DNA from: Coemansia sp. RSA 922
Lineage: Eukaryota; Kickxellomycota; Kickxellomycetes; Kickxellales; Kickxellaceae
Length of the DNA: 22,378 nt
NCBI GenBank assembly: GCA_027577415.1
Contig: JANBQS010000293.1
Span: 1-22,378, forward strand
Reading direction: 5' to 3'
The notes under the pieces are model-generated. The model worked only from the letters and a program-made list of their open reading frames with translations, made no database searches and was not told where the DNA came from. Every line of letters begins with the position of its first letter. The first letter of the stretch is position 1. Position numbers and translations under genes: made by a program. This document shows, piece after piece, positions 15,978 to 22,378 of this stretch.

Positions 15978-18334
15978 CAGCCGGCCATTTCCATCTTGAT
16001 ATCGTTGATGACGCCGAGCAAATCCTTCGAAATATCCTCCCACTTTTCCGCGCGAAGTGCAAACGGGCCCATGACATTGGTGCTGTCGGCGCTGACAGAT
16101 GTGGGTGGGGGCTGGTCGTTAAATAATGCAGTCATGATGGGGTTTACCTTTTTCTCTTCAGACCCGTGATATCCTTTACCGAGCTTGTTCGCGAAAAGGG
16201 CCTTGTACAGTCGAAGTGCAAAAACCCCAAGTTGCTCGCTATTCTTGTCCCTGTCGTCAAACCTGCGAACAATATCGTGATAGAAATTTTCAAGGCTACG
16301 AAGATTCGAGCGCTTTGCATCGACAATAGTGTCTAACGTGCCATTACGCCACCGTGCAATGGGCAGGCTCTTGAGGCGCGCCCGCACCTCAGAGCGATCT
16401 TCGCCAGTGCCAAAGCCAATCGTCGCGTACCAGCATAGAAGATACAAAACCGACTCCCAGTCGTCGAGACTCGTGCGCGGGACTGTAGAGCAGGTGAGGT
16501 TGTTCAAGCTCATAAAAGGGAAGGTGCCCGTCATCTCGCCACGCACTTCCATCTTGTCTTTGGATAGGTCTATCGCGCAGTCAAAGTCGATTAGCAACCC
16601 GCGCACAGTGCCATCTTTCATCCTTACAACCAGGATTTTGTTGTCGGATATATCCCGGTGCAAGATTTTGCACTTGTCAACAATCGCGTAGTGGCACTGC
16701 ATGGCGTCACAAATAACGGCAACAAACTCTTTGGCTGTCTTTACAGTTCGCAGTGGTTCGCCAATCGTATCCATCACAATACGTCGGTGGGCACGGAAGA
16801 GTAAGTCACTGGAGACTTTTGCTAAAAGCTCGGCGTCGACACCCGTGTACATTGTCGATGTCGTATCCTCGACGATCCTGCTACCCCTTTTGAATCTCAC
16901 GCGGCCGCCAACCACGATCTTGGCGTAAATAATACTACCAGGGTTACCGCGTTCGAACGTGGCCCGGATCTTCTTAAGCGTCTTGACTTCGTCGCGGTCA
17001 TCTTCGCTTGCAATGGGCTTAGCAAAGGCAAACGCGTCCTTGATAACAACCGTCGCCTCGAGCGATTCGTCTACCTTAAGCTTCTTGGCAGGTCTGTTCG
17101 CAGTGGCCAGAAAGCAGCGAGTGTGACGACCAAACAGGCGATCAGCGACACATATTACTTTTGTAAAGTAATATCGAGACGAGTCAGCGCGACTGGTGCC
17201 GTTATCGTCTTTGTCATCTGGGCAGTCGATTTCCCAGCAGTTCAGCGCAGGCAAGTAGCGCATGGTCGGATCGCGGCCAAGTTGCGAATCGTCGCACAAC
17301 GACATGTTCACGAGGAGCTGGATGAATGCATGCCGGCCTTTGCTTGTGGCGACATCCATGGGATCTGATGACACCGCTTTGCTCGGGCCAAAGTGGCACA
17401 GTCGTACGTCTCCAGCACAGATCGTGAAACCCAAGGCAAAGCGCAAGTGGTGCTGCTCTGCGAATAGCTGCCGCGAATATTTGTACAATTGGACAAATGC
17501 TTCGACGACGTCATCCTTGTCAGTTTTAACTTCGAATATGCCGCGCAACTGGTAATAGCTAGCGCGACCACGCATTTCGATAGCTGTGTCATACTTCGTG
17601 TCGACAAGCCCAATGTCGATCCGCGTACTATCGTCAGAGTCTACAAGCTTGTAGTCCGTGACCTCCACGGGGAGTATTAGGCGACATTCGCCCCGGACTT
17701 TCTCAGAGAGGCCAGAGAGAGAAAGATGAGCCTTCACACGGCGTGCCACGTAAACGATGAAAGACCTGATGGGGTCGTACATGGCTTTCTCTGAGCCCTG
17801 GTAATTGCCATTAGTCGCTGTCCATTTTTTTATTTTGCCAATATCAGCTGCCAACTGAGCGTCTATCTGCGCTGGCTTCCCGTGCGAAATGGCGAGATTA
17901 GAAACGTCTTGGGCAAGACTTGCGCTACCAGATGCGGCGTGCTTAGTAGCCGCACCAGAGGTCGACGTGTTTGCTATACGGCTCCTCGTCCTCGTTGCTA
18001 TACTGCCGTCTGCTTTGTCCCAGTTGGGCGATATTGGACTCAAGAGTCGCTCCATATCCTTTGCGATCCGGTCAGCTATATCGTCGGCTAGGAATCCAAG
18101 CTCATCGTCTGCTGGCCGAGTAATCTGTTGAATCGAGTCATTCACAATATGGCGCTCCTCGTAGACCCTGAGCATTTCGTCGTGCCTCTCATTTTTAAGA
18201 TCTTCTCGAGACATCGTGTAGTTTGGGCGTGACTGTGCGTGACTCGACCTACTGACAGAAGGGATGTTGGGAAGATCTATGCTCGGCGCAGTGACATGCG
18301 TCGGCAAACCATTGCCTATAAATGAAAAGTACAT
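15974..18334 (-). CDS. FunK1-type protein kinase with a PD-(D/E)XK-like N-terminal region
   Basis: Fungal-specific serine/threonine-type kinase family. Numbering from the ATG at 18332-18334 (786 residues): a disordered Ser-rich N-terminus; a region 180-330 containing IDIGL (Asp240), FEVK (Glu268, Lys270) and Gln282, then RFALGFTICAGDVRLCHFG; and a kinase core with HRDIS (559-563) and following Asn, LIDFDCAI (581-588, metal-binding DFD in place of DFG), GTFPFMS (603-609) and DDWESVLYLLCW (624-635). The glycine-rich loop is weak, as is usual in FunK1. Substrates are unknown; in other fungi the family is often expanded and has been linked to multicellular development. The longest open frame starts with TTG at 18346; two short upstream ATG frames precede 18334, and an ATG at 18212-18214 (MSREDLKNERH) is an alternative start. 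Splice-like signals at both ends make the exact termini uncertain. Confidence 0.87.
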   Translation of the reverse strand: MYFSFIGNGLPTHVTAPSIDLPNIPSVSRSSHAQSRPNYTMSREDLKNERHDEMLRVYEERHIVNDSIQQITRPADDELGFLADDIADRIAKDMERLLSPISPNWDKADGSIATRTRSRIANTSTSGAATKHAASGSASLAQDVSNLAISHGKPAQIDAQLAADIGKIKKWTATNGNYQGSEKAMYDPIRSFIVYVARRVKAHLSLSGLSEKVRGECRLILPVEVTDYKLVDSDDSTRIDIGLVDTKYDTAIEMRGRASYYQLRGIFEVKTDKDDVVEAFVQLYKYSRQLFAEQHHLRFALGFTICAGDVRLCHFGPSKAVSSDPMDVATSKGRHAFIQLLVNMSLCDDSQLGRDPTMRYLPALNCWEIDCPDDKDDNGTSRADSSRYYFTKVICVADRLFGRHTRCFLATANRPAKKLKVDESLEATVVIKDAFAFAKPIASEDDRDEVKTLKKIRATFERGNPGSIIYAKIVVGGRVRFKRGSRIVEDTTSTMYTGVDAELLAKVSSDLLFRAHRRIVMDTIGEPLRTVKTAKEFVAVICDAMQCHYAIVDKCKILHRDISDNKILVVRMKDGTVRGLLIDFDCAIDLSKDKMEVRGEMTGTFPFMSLNNLTCSTVPRTSLDDWESVLYLLCWYATIGFGTGEDRSEVRARLKSLPIARWRNGTLDTIVDAKRSNLRSLENFYHDIVRRFDDRDKNSEQLGVFALRLYKALFANKLGKGYHGSEEKKVNPIMTALFNDQPPPTSVSADSTNVMGPFALRAEKWEDISKDLLGVINDIKMEMAGW

Positions 18335-18456
18335 AATATAGCCCAAAGCATTAGTGGAGAGACCTGATACGTGTAGTACTGGGCATACTCAGCAACTACC
18401 TACCTCTATTTTTGAAGTCTTCTTTTTTGGCGTAAGAACGTCTAATGCAGGCTTAC
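18316..18456 (-). other. Possible 5' intron of the FunK1 gene
   Basis: A good acceptor, TTTCATTTATAG, ends at 18316. Two donors fit: GTAGGT at 18403 (88 nt) or GTAAGC at 18456 (141 nt), with CACTAAT as a possible branch site. With the second donor, the upstream frame stays open and Ser-rich (containing SNPSSSRKGAPSQ), like the following N-terminus. However, no in-frame ATG is visible upstream, so a further exon would be needed. Unspliced initiation at 18334 is equally possible. Confidence 0.3.
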
Positions 18457-20234
18457 TGTCGTGCTCTGTGGCGGATTGGCTAGGCGCCCCCTTTCTACTA
18501 CTGGATGGGTTAGACCTGGCTATTTGTTGCCAGTCGGAAAAAAAAAACAGACGAATTCAAAAGGGTTTAAAGGCGAGAGTATGCGAATAGAAATGAATAA
18601 GAGAGAAAGCGTCAGTTTGTTAATGTGTAGCGAGTGAGTGATAAAAAGAGAAGTAAAAAGGGAGGGGAGAGCACTCGCAAACCTCAAGCGATTTACCGTA
18701 AACAATCAACCTCTTCAGTTTGGTCTGTTTTGTTGACACTATTAGTGATTTGATCGATTGATGATTAGCAAGATTTTTATTATAGGCGACATGTGAGAGT
18801 TCACTAATCGTAAGTTTTCCTTTTTCACTCTATTACGCATTTACTTTTTCTTGCCAATTACTCCTGTGTGCTAATTTCTAATTAAAGTATGGCTGAGAAC
18901 GAATACGACTTTGTCTCTTAGGGAAGTGCAGCAAGCTTAGATGACCAGCTTTCCAAAGTCGAACAACGTGGTTGTCTTGTATACACCAACGAAGGGTCAT
19001 GGAGGTAATGGAGCTAGTAGTTATAGCAAAGGGATACAGGGGGCTACGCCGGGACGTTACAGAAGCCCAGAGCTCAAGTTGAGGATACGCAGAGTTTGAT
19101 TGTCGAGCACATTACCCGTTTAGTTCATTGTCGATATTGGCAATGCAGTCAACAAACTGATGTAACGTGTAACAGATGCACTGAGCAAGTTCGTAGCAAA
19201 GGAGCGAAGTAGCAGAGATAACACTGACTATGTGTGTATGAATGAGTGACTGAACACAGCCCTCGTCACAATGACTAGGTATTTGTACGACTGCAGTTCG
19301 AGTTGTTTGGCAGGCTATATAACGATACCGACACAACAATCAAATCATCAACTTCTTTACTGGTGAAAGTGCTTTCAGTAGTACTCACCATTTACGGGAA
19401 ACCACGACAATGTGTTTGTGACTAGCAAAGGTTAAAATGCGCCGTCAATGGATAATTTATTTAACCAGTCGACAGTTTAACTGTCACATATGGACACCGC
19501 TGAACATATTAGCACCTGGTTGAGTCTGACGTCATATGAGATGTTCATGGCCCACTCATCAATCACCGCGGCCACCTTTGGCTGCAGCTCAGCGCGTCTC
19601 TACCTATTACGTAACTAAGAACAACAGGTCAAGGATTAAGTATATATTACTCGATTACAAGTAAGCGCTATGCCACTATGCTGACATCCTTTGTGTACCA
19701 GATGCACGCACATGACACCGAATGAATGTACAATTTGTGAAGTTGGTAATCATGTATGCGCTTTAACCGCAATCCAAATCGAGCTGCCAACACACACTTG
19801 ATGGCGATTTATTGAAAATAATTTTGATTTTGTGCTCTGTTATCTTTAGTGTGTTTTGAACATTATCCGGCCCATTGTCGTCAAGTCACTCTAGAATATA
19901 TCTCATGTTTCTAAATTTTTGTAGTGGCATTTGTTTGCAAATTAAATTATGATATTTAAGCTGCTATTATAATTATAGTGGCTGAAATAAAATTAAATCT
20001 ACTCTCCGAATACTAGCGTGTTGAGCCCAAAGCCTTAGGGCAAAGAAGGCGCATAGTAGCTTCGGCTGTAATAATGCAATAATATTGGATCAATTGCTTG
20101 GTCTAGCCTTTGTAGTTTCCAGAAGCGAGGGCTTGTGCGGATATGAGCTAGGACTTGGCAGAACCCCATCAGAGAGTAACGCTCTTGAGATATCAAGAAG
20201 TAAAGCAGCCCTAATTTTGCCTCTTTCTGTGGGT
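18404..20234. other. Long gene-poor stretch with relics
   Basis: This covers the FunK1 upstream region (C/T-rich on the coding strand around 18600-18720) and then non-coding DNA. Items seen: an 11-codon frame at 18889-18921 (MAENEYDFVS, then a stop) followed by protein-like scraps in two frames to about 19098; repeat copy 2 at 19548-19600; a perfect 15-nt palindrome GACAGTTTAACTGTC at 19471-19485; and a TGACGTCA word at 19528-19535. From 19640 to 20080 I see nothing. Confidence 0.45.
19548..19600 (-). repeat. Dispersed repeat, copy 2 (inverted relative to copy 1)
   Basis: The minus strand reads GAGACGCGCTGAGCTGCAGC ... GAGTGGGCCA, matching 13399-13451. Translated in the same phase it gives RRAELQPKVAAVIDEWAMN and stays open to a TAA near 19478. 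Just upstream the frame has a TAG where copy 1 has TTG, so this copy is also decayed. Confidence 0.65.
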
Positions 20235-20489
20235 CTAGAGGCTGCAGGGCAAGAGGTGGGGAGCAGCAATTGACTGCTGCAAAGAAGAAAAATCGAATAT
20301 AGGTGACTCATTATGAGTATAAGGTAAACTGGCTGCATCCAAATCAAAATACTCCTCAAACTCCCATCTATCCTCAAAGGGAGCTGAAGGCAGAGTGGCT
20401 GGTATAGCCATTAGATGTGAGGGTGGTGGTGAAGTCAACTGGGTTAACACATTTTTCTTGGGAGGTACATATGTTTCATTCGTATCCAT
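20090..20489 (-). pseudogene. Possible hypothetical gene broken by a frameshift (or containing an intron)
   Basis: From the ATG at 20487-20489 a frame of 84 codons (MDTNETYVPPKK ... FEDRWEFEEYFDLDAASL) ends at 20235. In the overlapping frame the protein-like sequence continues from about 20260 to 20090 (RGKIRAALLLDISRALLSDG), suggesting one protein of about 130 residues interrupted near 20240-20270. An intron is an alternative: TTTTTCTTCTTTGCAG near 20276-20291 and CCTGCAG near 20243 are acceptor-like, but I see no good donor. A TATAAATA at 20603-20610 (minus strand) is at a reasonable distance upstream of the ATG. I do not recognise the protein; it is acidic, proline-containing and without membrane segments. 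Confidence 0.35.
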
Positions 20490-20602
20490 TGCTGGTTGTG
20501 AGTATTTATAGATCGTGTCGGATAATAATAAAAATGAGTCTGTGTTAGTGAAGAAAAATGCAACATGTCCAAGGCAAAGGTGGTAAGGGCGAGTATGCTA
20601 CG

Positions 20603-20610
20603 TATTTATA
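20603..20610 (-). promoter_or_regulatory. TATA box candidate for the 20489 frame
   Basis: TATAAATA on the minus strand, 114 bp before the ATG at 20489. A second TATAAATA at 20503-20510 is only 14 bp from that ATG, too near to serve it. Confidence 0.3.
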
Positions 20611-20684
20611 CCTGAAGTAAAAATGATAATGTGCCAGGTCTTACCTAAAGCCTTTGGAGGTGCTTTGGAAGCTTTTGGAAGAAA

Positions 20685-21501
20685 ATGAAGAGGTTGTACT
20701 CAGCCACCGGGTTGGGATATTTGGCACAGGGCGTCCACGTTCAAGGTATAGTGCTGCACATCAATAGCCCCTGGCTCCTCTTCTACTTTAATCTGATGAT
20801 GACATTGGCATTGATTGCCAATGCGCAACCCGACTCTGACATGACAACACAATGCTCCGATAATTTCATCTATGTATCACCTGAGTTCCCCCAAACCACA
20901 TGTCCAAATTGTGCACTCAAAACTGCTCTTACTTTTCTATGCTCACTCTATGCGATTAGTCATGTGTACAGGCAACCTAGTCGAGGACGACTGGACTATT
21001 ATGCATAACTGCGTGTATGTCTATGACTATAGCACGCCCAATAATATGGTAGACGTTGGTATTGCCTTCCACACCTAGGCTCAAGTCGAAGCATGTCGGT
21101 ACGGTGATCAGTGTGCCCAACACATCATGACTAAGCACAGTGTTTACGAGGAACGCAATTTCCCGCGAGACGCCTTGGTCCATATTGAGCCTCTTCATAG
21201 AGACACGTTGGTGCATGTCAAAGCTATGGTTGCACGAGTTGGTGTGAATCAGGATAAAGGGTGGGTGTATATTGGCTCTCATAATTGTACAAAGGCTGCG
21301 TGGGGTACTCTGCATGGAGATGAGCCGCCATATTTAAACAGCTATGAATTTGGCGTTGTACTGTCAGGAGTACGGTTTGACAAGATGGATGAGGGTAAGG
21401 GCGTACAAGCTGTGTGGAAAGAAAAGCCGTTGGAGCTGCCGTTTAAGATTGTTTGGAAGCCATATTTTCGAGATGACGAGCCCTACTTTGGTAACTACTA
21501 G
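20685..21501 (+). pseudogene. Disrupted tyrosyl-DNA phosphodiesterase (Tdp1-like) gene
   Basis: Tdp1 belongs to the phospholipase D superfamily and removes topoisomerase I peptides from DNA 3' ends using two HxK motifs. The first half-site is seen as HVQIVHSKLLLLFY followed by TGNLVEDDW (about 20890-20980). The second is seen as VHVKAMVARVG, then GSHNCTKAAWG and YEFGVVL (about 21205-21365). An upstream piece in another frame (FIYVSPEFPQ, 20685-20890) needs a one-base shift in the CCCCCAAA run near 20887-20895 to join the first motif. After the first motif the frame meets TAG at 21076-21078, then reopens in the same phase to the TAG ending at 21501. Only about 100 codons separate the two HxK motifs, against roughly 230 in Tdp1, so the middle of the catalytic domain is missing. 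CRYGDQC at about 21092-21112 faintly recalls a PBZ zinc-finger start. A multi-exon gene would not explain the missing core. Confidence 0.65.
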
Positions 21502-21804
21502 CAATGTGCTTGCATTGTGCTTGTCTGATATTTTCTGGAGTTTATAATTTATTTCTAATGGTGCTGAAATGTGTAAAATCCTAGTTCATAAGAATGACTA
21601 TTAGAAGGAGCAATTGATAGCATTCACTGCATCACAAGGACTACTAACTTGGATAATTGCTAGCTCAATCTATGCTAATATAATATTCACCATTACTATC
21701 TACACTATGATGTCTACCTTTCAGGTTACACGTTGTAGAGATTTCCATAAACACCTTACAATCTTCAGGGTAACCCTTTAAAGCGTTTTATACCATAGAA
21801 TCAC
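21502..21804. other. Convergent spacer, no gene seen
   Basis: AT-rich DNA between the Tdp1-like relic and the 3' end of the minus-strand orphan. Nothing recognisable. Confidence 0.4.
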
Positions 21805-22236
21805 CTAATTCTGAATTGACTCATACATACTCCGTGGTTTGCAAAATAACCAGTACTCGCCAGAAGGAACCCAACCTGGAACAACTAGACAGTCTGATTT
21901 CTCACAGTGCTCCTTTACTTTTGTTAAATAACTATTCAGTTTTTCTTTATGGTCATCAGATGCTGAATTGCAGTCTCCAAAAAAGACGACACCCTTTTCT
22001 TTGAAATTACCAAGTGCATCCTTCAAAAAACCCGAGTTATTTCCCACTTTAAATATCGCGCCAGTCAGGCCTTCAATCATAGGGTAAAATTCTTTACAAG
22101 CTTTGGTAAAAATGTCTTTGTCTGGATCAGAGCCATCAGAGATGACAACTACAGCAAAATTATATTTGGTGTCTTTTAATAATGCAAAATAATCATTATT
22201 TGAGTTAATTTCGTGAGTGACACTAACTACCTGCAT
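21805..22236 (-). CDS. Small orphan protein, 143 residues, possible thioredoxin-like fold
   Basis: ATG at 22234-22236, TAG at 21805-21807. The sequence reads as a compact alpha/beta domain: strand VVSVTHEI, helix around DYFALLKDT, strand YNFAVVVISDG, helix DIFTKACKEFYPMIEGL, strand GAIFKVG, helix GFLKDALGNFKEK, strand GVVFFGDC, and a long C-terminal helix. This order resembles thioredoxin topology, but SDGSDPDKD stands where the CxxC active site would be, so a redox role is not indicated. Five cysteines are scattered. There is no signal peptide and no membrane segment. Upstream at 22327-22334 a TATATTTA (minus strand) is suitably placed about 90 bp before the ATG. The gene is AT-rich like the 127-residue orphan at 5186. 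The fold is my inference from the pattern; function unknown. Confidence 0.7.
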   Translation of the reverse strand: MQVVSVTHEINSNNDYFALLKDTKYNFAVVVISDGSDPDKDIFTKACKEFYPMIEGLTGAIFKVGNNSGFLKDALGNFKEKGVVFFGDCNSASDDHKEKLNSYLTKVKEHCEKSDCLVVPGWVPSGEYWLFCKPRSMYESIQN

Positions 22237-22326
22237 TTCACTGTTAATTTGGTGATCGAAGTGTAATCAAAATATATGCTTTAAAAAACTAGAGAATGGT
22301 GTGTGTGATACTAAAATGTATTCCGA

Positions 22327-22334
22327 TAAATATA
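22327..22334 (-). promoter_or_regulatory. TATA-like box of the 22236 orphan gene
   Basis: TATATTTA on the minus strand, about 90 bp before the ATG at 22236. It is A/T-rich like its surroundings, hence only a candidate. Confidence 0.3.
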
Positions 22335-22378
22335 AAGAGAAGATAAAGAGTTCTATTTTGTAAACAACAATAAACTCT

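Noticed and set aside
18335..18346. TTG at 18346 as the start of the FunK1 kinase
   Set aside because: TTG is not a normal eukaryotic start; the nearest in-frame ATG is 18332-18334.
1..22378. CRISPR arrays, rRNA genes, replication origins or prophage genes
   Set aside because: No regular spaced repeats, rRNA-like segments or phage-type genes were seen; gene structure is eukaryotic.

Overview
The window looks like fungal nuclear DNA, most probably from a Kickxellales-type early-diverging fungus (Zoopagomycota). It has long genes that are intronless or nearly so, TATA boxes and pyrimidine-rich leaders, A-rich ATG contexts, a FunK1-type kinase (a fungus-specific family), and an F-box/LRR-like protein beginning LSPFQILPAHVVQ. 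I associate that opening with an expanded kickxellalean family; this placement rests on family knowledge, not on a search. No bacterial or viral gene was recognised.

Left block (1-5570): a RAD54 recombination translocase reads rightwards from the window edge. It converges, with only 32 bp between stop codons, on a gephyrin/CnxE-type molybdenum-cofactor synthase that fuses MogA and MoeA. An 815-bp intergenic region with a TATA box and two TGACGTAA sites then leads into a small orphan gene of 127 codons. Positions 5570-8344 are AT-rich and hold no convincing gene, only scraps and one short tandem repeat. A Ras-type guanine nucleotide exchange factor (8345-10987) follows, with a pyrimidine-rich leader.

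Middle block (10988-13765) looks gene-poor but is not empty. At 11486-11575 there is a very small gene with its own TATA box and leader. It encodes a signal peptide followed by only nine residues (QVVWLGPWP). Next come a decayed nucleotidyltransferase (TUTase/poly(A)-polymerase-like) on the minus strand, an unrecognised decayed reading frame of about 169 codons, and a 211-bp MITE-like element with 34-bp terminal inverted repeats. The MITE truncates the decayed frame. Part of that frame recurs in inverted orientation at 19548-19600, so it belongs to a dispersed family.

Right block (13766-22378): the F-box/LRR-like gene and a FunK1 kinase lie in tandem on the minus strand. The kinase carries an N-terminal PD-(D/E)XK-nuclease-like motif set, and both its ends have ambiguous splicing. 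Beyond it is a relic-rich stretch: a repeat copy, a frameshifted hypothetical frame, and a disrupted tyrosyl-DNA-phosphodiesterase (Tdp1-like) pseudogene. The window closes with a second small orphan gene of 143 codons that may have a thioredoxin-like fold.

Overall, conserved housekeeping genes (DNA repair, Moco, Ras signalling) alternate with AT-richer accessory DNA containing lineage-specific families, pseudogenes and small orphan genes. No operon-like functional link between neighbours is evident. All calls come from reading the sequence; no database search was possible.
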